A stretch of DNA of 28,899 nucleotides from Prevotella sp. CAG:755 (GTDB taxonomy: Bacteria; Bacteroidota; Bacteroidia; Bacteroidales; Bacteroidaceae). The position numbers were made by a program, and so were the translations under genes. The stretch spans positions 1-28,899 of the forward strand of contig HF989224.1 in NCBI GenBank assembly GCA_000431275.1. Reading direction: 5' to 3'. Numbering within the stretch: the first letter of the stretch is position 1; every line of letters starts with the position of its first letter. Below are positions 13,600 to 22,400 of this stretch, one piece after another. Under the pieces are notes generated by a model that was given only the letters and a program-made list of their open reading frames with translations, did not search any database and was not told where the DNA came from.

Positions 13600-15054
13600 T
13601 TACTCCTTGATGATTTTCACTTCCACCCCTTGGCGGCTGAGGTCTTTCACGGCGCGCTCGATGGCGTCGTAGTGTTCCGGGGCGATGCCGAGGCCGGGCA
13701 GGTTGAGGGTGGGGAGGCCCGTGTCGGCCGTGAGCAGGTCGCGCTCCTCGACGGGGGCGATGATCATGCCGACGGCGCTCGTGTTGTTGGTGATGGGGTC
13801 GATGAGGATAAAGGCACCCGTCGGCTTGTTCTCTTTGTAAGGATCAAAGAAGAGTTCTTTGGCCGTGGTGATGACGACGCGCCCGATCTCGTTCAGGTTG
13901 AGCGCTTTCACTTTGGACTGCGCCATGGTGTTCACGTCGACCTTGTACTTGATGTGGTCGATGTGGCAGCGGCTCGTGTTGGTGGTCTGTTTGATGTAGA
14001 ACGACTTTTCGGGATCCATCACCTCCTCGTCCATCCAAACGAGCATGGCTTCGAAGTGGCGGCCTACTTGGGGCCGGTTGTCGGGACGGACGAGCATCTC
14101 GCCGCGCGAAATGTCGATTTCGTCTTCCAGCACGAGAGTGACGCTTTGAGGAGGGAATGCATAGTCCAGATCGCCATCGTAGGTGACTATGCGCTTCACG
14201 TGCGATTTCTTTCCCGAAGGTAGGGCCATCACTTCGTCGCCCTTGCGGATGACGCCAGAGGCTACTTTCCCCGAGAAGCCGCGGAAGTCAAGGTTCGGGC
14301 GGAGCACGTACTGCACGGGATAGCGGAAGTCTTTTAGGTTGTGGTCGTTGCCGATGTGGACGGTTTCGAGGTAGTCCAAAAGGCAAGGGCCGTCGTACCA
14401 AGGTGTGCGTCCGGATTTTTCGACGACGTTGTCGCCGTCGAGAGCAGAGAGAGGGATGCACACCACGTCGGGGATGCCGAGCGGAGTGACGAAGGCCTTG
14501 AAGTCGGCAACGATCTTGTCGAATACGTCGTGCGAGAAATCGAGCAGGTCCATCTTGTTGACGGCCAGCACGACGTGTTTGATTCCCAAGAGAGAGACGA
14601 GAAACGTATGCCGCCGGGTCTGCGTGATGACACCTGTTCTGGCGTCGACGAGGATAATGGCGAGGTTGGCCGTTGAACCGCCGGTGATCATGTTGCGTGT
14701 GTACTGTTCGTGTCCCGGCGTGTCGGCTATGATGAACTTGCGCTTGTTGGTCGAGAAGTAACGGTAGGCCACGTCGATGGTGATGCCTTGTTCGCGTTCG
14801 GCTTTCAGACCGTCGCAAAGCAGTGCGTAGTCGATGTGGTCGCCGGCGTTGCCCATGCGTTTGCTGTCGCGTTCAAGAGCGGCCAGCTGGTCTTCATAGA
14901 TTTTCTTGCTGTCGAACAAGAGACGGCCGATTAGGGTCGACTTTCCGTCGTCGACCGACCCGGCGGTCAGGAGCCGGAGCAAGTCTTTCTTCTCGTCACG
15001 ATCGAGGAATTCCTCGATTGACAATTTATTTTGTTCCATATCGTTGGTTTTCAA
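13600..15054 (-). CDS. cysN: Sulfate adenylyltransferase GTPase subunit
   Basis: The GTP-hydrolysing subunit of ATP sulfurylase: with CysD it makes APS from sulfate and ATP, the energy of GTP driving the unfavourable step. The 484-residue product is an EF-Tu-like GTPase. G1 is [10 protein letters not shown] (31-40), G2 lies in [16 protein letters not shown]3 is DTPGHEQY (111-118), G4 is NKMD (166-169) and G5 is near PLSALDGDN; two beta-barrel domains follow. No C-terminal APS-kinase domain is fused, in keeping with the separate cysC in the operon. [11 protein letters not shown] at 15039 is an equally likely start. Only 17 bp separate it from cysD. Confidence 0.97.
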   Translation of the reverse strand: MKTNDMEQNKLSIEEFLDRDEKKDLLRLLTAGSVDDGKSTLIGRLLFDSKKIYEDQLAALERDSKRMGNAGDHIDYALLCDGLKAEREQGITIDVAYRYFSTNKRKFIIADTPGHEQYTRNMITGGSTANLAIILVDARTGVITQTRRHTFLVSLLGIKHVVLAVNKMDLLDFSHDVFDKIVADFKAFVTPLGIPDVVCIPLSALDGDNVVEKSGRTPWYDGPCLLDYLETVHIGNDHNLKDFRYPVQYVLRPNLDFRGFSGKVASGVIRKGDEVMALPSGKKSHVKRIVTYDGDLDYAFPPQSVTLVLEDEIDISRGEMLVRPDNRPQVGRHFEAMLVWMDEEVMDPEKSFYIKQTTNTSRCHIDHIKYKVDVNTMAQSKVKALNLNEIGRVVITTAKELFFDPYKENKPTGAFILIDPITNNTSAVGMIIAPVEERDLLTADTGLPTLNLPGLGIAPEHYDAIERAVKDLSRQGVEVKIIKE

Positions 15055-15071
15055 TGGTGCACTGTTCGTTC

Positions 15072-15983
15072 TTAGAAGTAGCCTTCGCGTTTTTTCTGTT
15101 CCATGCTCGCGTCTTGATCGAAGTCGATGACGCGTGTCGTACGTTCGCTTTTGGTCGTCGTCATCATCTCTTCGACAATCTTTTCGATGGTGTCGGCTTC
15201 ACTTTCGATGGCTCCGGTCAGCGGCCAGCAGCCCAAGGTGCGGAAACGTATCTTGCGCATCTTTATCTCGCTGCGGTACTTTTCAGGCAGACGGTCGTCG
15301 TCGGGCATAATGAGCTGTCCGTCAATTTCCACGGTGGGACGCTCTTTCGCAAAGTAAAGCGGAACGATCGGGATGTTCTCCAAGCGGATATATTGCCAGA
15401 CATCGAGTTCCGTCCAGTTGCTCAGGGGGAACACACGAATGCTTTCGCCTTTATGAACGCGGGTGTTGTAAATATCCCATAACTCCGGGCGCTGGTTCTT
15501 GGGGTCCCATTGATGAAAACGGTCGCGGAAGGAAAAGATACGTTCCTTGGCGCGGCTCTTCTCTTCATCGCGGCGCGCACCGCCAAAGGCCGCGTCGAAA
15601 CGGTATTTGTCGAGGGCATGCAGAAGCGCCTGTGTCTTCATCAGGTCGGTGTGCACCTTGCTGCCGTGAGTGAATGGGCCGACTCCGGCACGGAAGGCCT
15701 CCATGTTGCTTTCTACGATGAGTTTCCAGCCGTGGGCTGCGGCGTATTCGTCGCGGAACTTCTGCATTTCCTTGAACTTCCACTTCGAGTCGATGTGCAT
15801 CAACGGGAATGGCGGCTTGCCTGGGGCAAAGGCTTTCTCAGCCAGCCGGACCATGACGGAAGAATCCTTGCCGATGCTGTAAAGCATGACAGGGTTTTCA
15901 AACTCCGAAGCCACCTCGCGGATGATATAGATGGATTCTGCCTCTAACTCTTTCAGGTGGCTTAAACTGTATTCCTCTTTCAT
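15072..15983 (-). CDS. cysD: Sulfate adenylyltransferase small subunit
   Basis: The catalytic subunit of ATP sulfurylase, 303 residues, in the PAPS-reductase/N-type ATP pyrophosphatase fold. The PP-loop SIGKDSS is at residues 36-42. Other family marks are [15 protein letters not shown], the [22 protein letters not shown] segment (which holds the nucleotide-binding Arg residues), [16 protein letters not shown] and the C-terminal [23 protein letters not shown]. It forms a heterodimer with CysN, encoded 17 bp downstream; cysC lies 22 bp upstream. Confidence 0.97.
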   Translation of the reverse strand: MKEEYSLSHLKELEAESIYIIREVASEFENPVMLYSIGKDSSVMVRLAEKAFAPGKPPFPLMHIDSKWKFKEMQKFRDEYAAAHGWKLIVESNMEAFRAGVGPFTHGSKVHTDLMKTQALLHALDKYRFDAAFGGARRDEEKSRAKERIFSFRDRFHQWDPKNQRPELWDIYNTRVHKGESIRVFPLSNWTELDVWQYIRLENIPIVPLYFAKERPTVEIDGQLIMPDDDRLPEKYRSEIKMRKIRFRTLGCWPLTGAIESEADTIEKIVEEMMTTTKSERTTRVIDFDQDASMEQKKREGYF

Positions 15984-16005
15984 CTTTATATATTAAAAGG
16001 AGTTC

Positions 16006-16611
16006 TTATTTCGTTGTCAGTCTGTTTTCGAGCAGTTTCATCAGCATAGCGACGCCTTCTTCAACGCTCAGATGCGTCGTGTCGATTTCGAGGGCCGGAT
16101 GTTCCGGTGCGTCAAAGGGCGCCGAAATGCCTGTAAAGTCGGGGATTTCTCCCCGTCGTGCCCGCGCATAAAGTCCTTTGACGTCGCGGCGTTCGCATTC
16201 GGCCAACGGAGTGCTTACGTAGACTTCGAGGAAGTCTTCGTCGCCGATGATGTCGCGGGCCATGGAGCGAAGGTCGTTCGTGGGGCTGATGAAGGCCGCT
16301 ACGGTGATGATGCCGGTGTCCACGAAAAGCTTGGCGACTTCTGCAATGCGGCGGATGTTTTCCCTGCGGTCCTCAGCCGAAAAACCGAGGTTGTTGTTGA
16401 TGCCCGTGCGGATATTGTCGCCGTCCAGCACGCGGCAGAGGTTGCCGCGGCGGTAGAGTTCGCGTTCGAGGGCTACGGCCAAGGTGCTCTTGCCAGAGCC
16501 GCTAAGGCCTGTGAGCCAGATCATGGCTCCACGCTGGCCGAGCATCTGTTCACGCTCACGGCGGCTGAGCAGACGGTCGAAGATGGGGTAGATGTTTTCG
16601 TTCTGTGGCAT
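16006..16611 (-). CDS. cysC: Adenylylsulfate (APS) kinase
   Basis: Phosphorylates APS at the 3' position to give PAPS, the universal sulfo donor. The 201-residue product has the Walker A loop GLSGSGKST (35-43), DGDNIRTGINNNLGFS (63-78) for APS binding, RRENIRRIAEVAKLF, and Ser109 in AAFISP at the site of the known phospho-Ser. All the elements of an active standalone enzyme are present. In some bacteria PAPS is used for assimilation; here no reductase is nearby and a sulfotransferase is, so PAPS is probably for sulfonation. The transporter gene ends 7 bp upstream. Confidence 0.96.
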   Translation of the reverse strand: MPQNENIYPIFDRLLSRREREQMLGQRGAMIWLTGLSGSGKSTLAVALERELYRRGNLCRVLDGDNIRTGINNNLGFSAEDRRENIRRIAEVAKLFVDTGIITVAAFISPTNDLRSMARDIIGDEDFLEVYVSTPLAECERRDVKGLYARARRGEIPDFTGISAPFDAPEHPALEIDTTHLSVEEGVAMLMKLLENRLTTK

Positions 16612-16618
16612 ATTTCTT

Positions 16619-18172
16619 TCAGAATGGCCAGAAAATCGGGACCAGCACGACGGTCAGCACGAAGGTGATGAGGTTCAGCGGGAGGCCGATGCGGGTGAAA
16701 TCCTGGAACTTGTAATTGCCCAGACCTTGTACGATGAGGTTGGTCTGGTAGCCGATAGGCGTGGAGAAACTTGCGGACGCCGCTACGCAGATGGTTACGA
16801 AAAACGGTGTCGGGTCGACCCCCATGTGTTGTGCTATCGACAGTGCGATGGGGAAAGCAAGCGCCGCTGCGGCGTTATTGGTCATGATTTCTGTGAACAG
16901 GTTTGTGATGAGGAAAATAACGGCCAGCATGACGATAGGCCCGTGCTCGCGACTCATTCCTGTGACGAACGCTGCGATACCGTCAGCCATGCCTGAGTTC
17001 TGCATGGCGCGGCTGATTGCAAAGGCACTGGCGATGGTGATCAGTATGTCCCACGAGATGAACTTGGTGTACTTTCGTGCGGGGAATATGTTGCAAAGCG
17101 CCATCACAACTGTTGTCACGCAGACAAAGAAAAACATGTCGAGCTGCATGTCGGGGATGACCTCTTTGACGGCGGGAAGTTCGCCCACTGTCGCTCCGAT
17201 AATCATCAGTCCGAGCAGGACGATGGCCAGCCATCGTTTACGGGGGCTTAGCTTGGGTTCGGCGTCCTTTCCGTTGGCCAGCATGACGAACACGGAACTC
17301 TCGCCCCACGTTTGCATGAACGAGTCGTCGGCCATAAGTACGAGCGTGTCGCCTTCGCGGAAGCGTTCCTTGTGCAGGCCGCGCGAGATGTTGCGTCCGC
17401 CACGCTTGATCTCGACAAGGGTGGCGCCGTAGTGGCGTTTGAAGTCGAAGTCCTCCACACGGCGGTTGATGCCCGGAAAACGGGGTGCCAATACGGCCTC
17501 CACACGGTGGTAGACGCTTTTCCCGCCGCTGCCTTCGGCCGGTTCGGCGCTGTCAGGCCGGTCTTCGGGCAGGAGGCGCTTCGACGCAAAGAGGATGTAG
17601 ATCATGCCTGCTATGGCGACAGGCAGGCCGATCATGCCGAGCTCGAACATCGTGAAGCCTTCGTAGCCGGCGTCGAGCACCATGCCGTGGACCACGAGGT
17701 TGGTCGACGTGCCGATCAGTGTGCACATGCCACCGAGTATAGTGACGTAAGAAAGTGGGATTAAGAACTTCGTTGCTGGAAGTTTGGCCTTTTCGGCCCA
17801 ACGCTTGATCATCGGGGCGAAGATAACGACGACCGGCGTGTTGTTAAGGAACGCCGAGACGAAAGCGATGACCGGCATCATGCGCAGTTGGACGCGTTTT
17901 ACGGTCGAGCTTCCTTTGGGTAGCAGGCGGGCAAGCAGTTGTTCGAGCAGTCCTGATCGCCGCACGCCTTCACTGACGAGGAAGAGCAGTGCCACGGTGA
18001 TCATGCCTTTGTTGCTGAATCCTTCGAGCAGGTCTTTGGGCGTCAGGATGCCCGCACAGAGAAAGATGACAGCACCCGAGAAGAGGACAAGGCCCGGCCG
18101 CATCTTGTCGAGCACAAGGGCTACGATGAGCAGGGCTAGTATGGCGATGACAAAGAGCGAGGCTAACGTCAT
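16619..18172 (-). CDS. SLC13/DASS-family anion transporter, probably for sulfate, with an RCK_C domain
   Basis: A 517-residue inner-membrane symporter with about ten to twelve membrane segments. The first signature is SAFLNNTPVVVIFAP (about 107-120), with GTSTNLVVHG shortly after; the second is TEIMTNNAAAALAFPIA, with TPIGYQTNLIVQG after it. These paired NNTP/TNNA loops bind Na+ and anion in this family. Between the halves, residues about 225-305, lies a cytosolic RCK_C (TrkA-C-like) domain (HYGATLVEIKRGGRNI ... GDTLVLMADDS). Many SAC1-type relatives carry two such domains and are longer. Sulfate is inferred as the substrate because the gene overlaps cysQ by 4 nt and lies 7 bp from cysC. Confidence 0.88.
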   Translation of the reverse strand: MTLASLFVIAILALLIVALVLDKMRPGLVLFSGAVIFLCAGILTPKDLLEGFSNKGMITVALLFLVSEGVRRSGLLEQLLARLLPKGSSTVKRVQLRMMPVIAFVSAFLNNTPVVVIFAPMIKRWAEKAKLPATKFLIPLSYVTILGGMCTLIGTSTNLVVHGMVLDAGYEGFTMFELGMIGLPVAIAGMIYILFASKRLLPEDRPDSAEPAEGSGGKSVYHRVEAVLAPRFPGINRRVEDFDFKRHYGATLVEIKRGGRNISRGLHKERFREGDTLVLMADDSFMQTWGESSVFVMLANGKDAEPKLSPRKRWLAIVLLGLMIIGATVGELPAVKEVIPDMQLDMFFFVCVTTVVMALCNIFPARKYTKFISWDILITIASAFAISRAMQNSGMADGIAAFVTGMSREHGPIVMLAVIFLITNLFTEIMTNNAAAALAFPIALSIAQHMGVDPTPFFVTICVAASASFSTPIGYQTNLIVQGLGNYKFQDFTRIGLPLNLITFVLTVVLVPIFWPF

Positions 18173-19005
18173 GACTGCATGGTTTTGGCGTCGCGGCGGA
18201 CGATGAATGACGGATTGTGCAAGTCGGCCTTGTTATAGCGGAGCGGCGTGCCGCTCCCGGCTTCGACAACGCTGCTTCCGGCAGCCCGGGCGATGGCATC
18301 GCCGGCTGCCGTGTCCCACTCCATCGTGGGTGCCAGGCGGGGGTAGGCGTCGGCTGTTCCCTCGGCTACGAGGCAGATTTTGATGCTGCTGCCGCTGCTG
18401 AGCGTGCTGACATGAGCGTGCTCGCGACGGGCTTTCTCAATGAAAGCCTCAGTTTCCGGTGATAGGTGTGAGCGCGAGACTACGACCACATAGTCCTCAC
18501 GCTTTGCGCTGAGCGGCAGCCGCTGTCCTGCCTCGGACATGGTGTCCCACATCACCGATTCTACGGCTGAGGCATTCGCTGTCTTATACGCTCCGAGTCC
18601 TTCGGCGCCGAAATAGAGCGTATCGGTTACGGGTACGTAAATCACACCGCCCACGGGACGCCCGCCGTCAATGAGGGCAATGTTGACAGTGAACTCACCG
18701 TTGCGTTTGAGGAACTCTTTGGTGCCATCGAGCGGGTCGACCACCCAAAGTGTGGTCCATGCGCTTCGTTCTGCGTAAGGAGCGTGGCTGCCTTCCTCGC
18801 TAAGCAGGGGGAAAGGCGTCTGTTCCGCCAATCGGCGGGCTATGAGGGCGTGGGCTTCACGGTCGGCCCGCGTCAGGGGTGAATTGTCGGCCTTTCGCTC
18901 CACTTCCCAGTCGGCGTCAGGCGCATTGTAAACAGACAGGATGGCTCTGCCTGCGTCGAGGGCGGCGCCGAGCGCCACAGAAAGGTAGGATGTGATATTT
19001 TCCAT
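18169..19005 (-). CDS. cysQ: 3'(2'),5'-bisphosphate nucleotidase
   Basis: Hydrolyses PAP, the by-product of sulfotransfer (and of PAPS reduction), to AMP, preventing product inhibition; it can also act on PAPS. The 278-residue product belongs to the Li+-sensitive, Mg2+-dependent inositol-monophosphatase-like family. Metal ligands are visible in LLSEEGS (Glu70, Glu71), VVDPLDGTKEF (Asp90, Asp93) and EWDTAAGDAI near the C-terminus. The ATG at 19005 is chosen because the longer frame up to 19095 adds 30 hydrophobic residues and runs through the promoter boxes. First gene of the operon; it overlaps the transporter by ATGA. Confidence 0.95.
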   Translation of the reverse strand: MENITSYLSVALGAALDAGRAILSVYNAPDADWEVERKADNSPLTRADREAHALIARRLAEQTPFPLLSEEGSHAPYAERSAWTTLWVVDPLDGTKEFLKRNGEFTVNIALIDGGRPVGGVIYVPVTDTLYFGAEGLGAYKTANASAVESVMWDTMSEAGQRLPLSAKREDYVVVVSRSHLSPETEAFIEKARREHAHVSTLSSGSSIKICLVAEGTADAYPRLAPTMEWDTAAGDAIARAAGSSVVEAGSGTPLRYNKADLHNPSFIVRRDAKTMQS

Positions 19006-19014
19006 GCGTACGCG

Positions 19015-19040
19015 CAAAGGTATAAGAGTAGGCAAAAGTA
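19015..19040 (-). promoter_or_regulatory. Two tandem -7 boxes ahead of cysQ
   Basis: On the minus strand TACTTTTG (19040-19033) and TACCTTTG (19022-19015) both match TAnnTTTG. The second lies only 10 bp ahead of the cysQ start, so the first gives a more normal leader. Neither has a good -33 TTTG. Confidence 0.5.
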
Positions 19041-19090
19041 GAAATAAAAAGTGGGGTGAGGAAATCTGAGGAACTAAAAATGGAAAAAGG

Positions 19091-19226
19091 GACACTATGT
19101 GTCAATTTTTGCCCACTCTGGTAAAAAGGCAGTCGCCGTTTCGTAAAAACAGTCACTGCGACTGTTTTTGCGGTCGCAGTGACGGAACGAACAGGTGCTG
19201 CGACCATTTGTCTTGTTGTCGTTCCG
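19091..19226. repeat. Hairpin-rich 21-bp periodic region between cysQ and gltB
   Basis: CAGTCGCCG, CAGTCACTG, CGGTCGCAG and CAGGTGCTG start at 19130, 19150, 19171 and 19192, 20-21 bp apart. Several exact inverted repeats overlap. AAAAACAGTC (19145) pairs with GACTGTTTTT (19160-19169). GTCACTGCGAC (19152-19162) pairs with GTCGCAGTGAC (19173-19183), excluding the first. CGGAACGA (19183-19190) pairs with TCGTTCCG (19219-19226). A small GACAC-TAT-GTGTC hairpin is at 19091-19103. The rest of the 451-bp gap, 19227-19371, is AT-rich with nothing recognised. Confidence 0.6.
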
Positions 19227-19371
19227 AAACAGTCGTTCGACTTTCTTGAATTTTCTTTTCTTCTTGAACGGTGATATAGATGGCTTTTTGCTTTTATTTT
19301 TTCTGTTTTCGTGGAAATAATATGTAGTAATTGATTTTTTCATGGTAATAGTTGAAATTTCTTTGTCTTTG

Positions 19372-19403
19372 TTTGCCTATTTGAAGTTAACCATCTATTT
19401 TTG
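19372..19403 (+). promoter_or_regulatory. Full Bacteroidota promoter of gltBD
   Basis: A -33 TTTG at 19372-19375, a 20-bp spacer and a -7 TATTTTTG at 19396-19403 match both elements of the consensus. The leader before the gltB start would be about 45-50 nt. Confidence 0.75.
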
Positions 19404-19456
19404 CAACCGATTTGAAAGAGATAGTGGAAATACATTAGAAAATTAAATCATTAGAT

Positions 19457-22400
19457 ATGTTATTTGACGGAATAATGTCAAAAAAATCAACTTGTCTACT
19501 GGCCGGTCCGGTCGGACTTTACGACCCGATGACCGAACACGATGCCTGCGGCGTTGGTATGGTGGTTCACCTGCGTGGAGAGAAATCGCACATGCTCGTC
19601 GAACAAGCCTTGACCGTATTGGCCAACATGCGGCACCGTGGTGCCGAAGGAGCCGACTCGAAAACGGGCGACGGTGCCGGCATCCTTGTCCAGATTCCTC
19701 ATGAGTTCATCCTGTTGCAGGGCGTGGCTGTTCCTGAACGCGGTTACTACGGGACGGGGCTTGTTTTCCTGCCCAAAGACAAGGAAGCGCAGCGCGACAT
19801 GCTCATCGCCATGCGTGAGGAGACCGAAAAGCTCGGCGGGACCTGGCTGGCAGTGCGCGACGTGCCCGTGCGGCCCGAAGTCTTGGGCGAGGCTGCCCGG
19901 GCGAGCGAACCGGCCATCAAACAGGTGTTCGTCGCGGGTTTCGGCGCCGGTGACGCAGCCGAACGCCAACTCTACCGGCTGCGCAAGCATATCGAGCGAC
20001 GCATCGCACACGATGCCCCGGAGGGAGCGGCGGATTTCTATGTCGTTTCGCTCTCTTCGCGCACACTTATATATAAAGGCATGTTGTCGTCCGTGCAGCT
20101 CGGAGATTATTTTCCCGATCTCAGTCATCCTAACTTTACGAGCGGACTGGCCTTGGTGCATTCGCGTTTCAGTACGAACACGTTCCCGACTTGGGCTCTG
20201 GCACAACCGTTCCGCCTCTTGGCTCACAACGGTGAAATCAATACAATCCGCGGTAACCGAGGATGGGTCAGCGCACGCGAGGCTGCGCTTTCCTCGCCGG
20301 CCTTGGGCGATGTGGCGGACTTCTCCCCGATAGTTCAGCCGGGCATGTCGGACAGCGCCTCGCTCGACAACGTGCTCGAATTCCTTGTGCGCAGTGGCCT
20401 CTCGCTGCCTCACGCCATGTCGATGCTCGTGCCCGAATCGTTCGATGCGAAGAATCCCATCAGCGACGCCCTGAAAGCCTTCTACGAATACCATTCCATC
20501 CTTGTCGAACCTTGGGACGGGCCGGCAGCCCTCCTTTTCAGCGACGGCCGCTATGCCGGCGGTATGCTTGACCGTAACGGCCTGCGCCCCGGACGTTACT
20601 TCATTACCGGCGATGGACTCATTGTGCTGGCCAGCGAGGCCGGTGTACTCGACGCTGACCCAACCGACATCTGTCAAAAGGGCCGGCTACAACCCGGTAA
20701 GCTCTTCATGATTGACACGCAGGAGGGACGTATCTACTACGACGGCGAGCTCAAACAACAGCTGGCCGACGCTTATCCTTATCGCACCTGGCTTGAAAAC
20801 AACCGCCTTGAACTCGACAAACTGCACAGCGGTCGTCAGGTCACATCCCGTGTCGACGATTTTGACCGCAAGCTCCGAGCCTTCGGTTACTGTCGCGAGG
20901 ATGTCAGCCGCATCCTCGGCCCGATGGCACAGCAGGCCGCAGAGCCCACGACGGCTATGGGGAACGACACGCCGCTTGCTGTGCTTTCCGCACGGCCACA
21001 GCTCTTTTTCAACTACTTCCGTCAGCAGTTCGCGCAGGTGACCAATCCGCCCATCGACCCCATCCGCGAACGTCTGGTGATGTCCTTGGCGGAATACATA
21101 GGTCGTGTCGACGGGCAGTTGCTCGTGCCCGGCGAAAGCCACTGCAAGATGGTGCGCCTTCCTCACCCCATCCTGAACAACCGTCAGCTTGACGTGCTTT
21201 GCCACATCCGCTACAAGGGTTTCACAGCCGTTCGGTTGTCCATGCTCTTTGAGCGCGAAAAGGGAGGAAAGGGCCTGCGCGACGCCTTGGTCGGACTCTG
21301 CCGCCAAGCGGAAGCTGCCATCGACGGCGGAGCCAGCTACATCGTGCTCACAGACCGCGATGTCGACGCCACTCATGTCGCCATCCCTTCGCTTCTCGCC
21401 GTGTCGGCCGTCCATCACTACCTCATCCGTGTGGGCAAACGCTCACGAACGGCGCTTATCGCGGAGTGCGGCGAAGTCCGCGAAGTGGAACACCTTGCCT
21501 TGTTGCTCGGCTTTGGCGCCAGTGCCGTCAATCCGTATATGGCGTTCGCCCTGCTCGACAGAATGGTCAGTTGTCACGACCTTCAACTCGACTACGAGAC
21601 AGCCGAACGCAACTACATCAAAGCGCTTTGTAAGGGCCTCCTGAAAATCATGAGTAAGATGGGAATCAGCACCTTGCGCTCTTATCGTGGTGCCCGCATT
21701 TTCGAGGCTATTGGTCTCGGCGACGAGTTGAGCCATGACTATATGGGAGGGCTCCCCTCACCCATTGGCGGAGTGGGGCTCGACGAGGTGGCACGCGATG
21801 CCATAGCTTTCCATGCGGCGGGATATGATGACGAGATTACCGAAGGTTCTCTCTTGCCATCCAACGGCCTCTACGCCTATCGCAAGGACGGCGAGACGCA
21901 CGCCTGGGACCCTGACGCTGTCCGTCTGCTCCAACTCGCTACACGCTTGGGCAGTTATAAGAAGTTCAAAGAGTTTACCCACCATGTCGACAACCGTGAG
22001 CAGCCTGTTTTCCTGCGCGACTTTTTCGATTTCCGCCGCAATCCGATTTCCATAGACCGCGTCGAACCGGTTGAAAGCATTGTGCGTCGCTTCGTTACGG
22101 GAGCCATGTCATTCGGAGCCATCAGCCCGGAGGTTCACGAAGCTATTGCGGTGGCCATGAACACCCTCCACGCTCGCAGCAACACCGGCGAGGGAGGTGA
22201 GGATGCCGCCCGCTTCGGCACCGGACGCCGTAGCGCCATCAAGCAGGTTGCCTCTGGACGTTTCGGCGTGACGACGGCCTACCTCGTCGACGCTGATGAA
22301 ATACAGATCAAGATAGCCCAAGGTGCCAAACCGGGTGAGGGAGGGCAGCTTCCGGGCTTCAAGGTCGACGAAGTCATTGCCCGGATGCGTCACTCGATAC

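Noticed and set aside
19095..19343. Small, very basic minus-strand frame of 82 codons between cysQ and gltB
   Set aside because: Its second half is simply the translated hairpin array and its first half is A/T-rich low-complexity sequence (Lys, Asn); no homology-like features.
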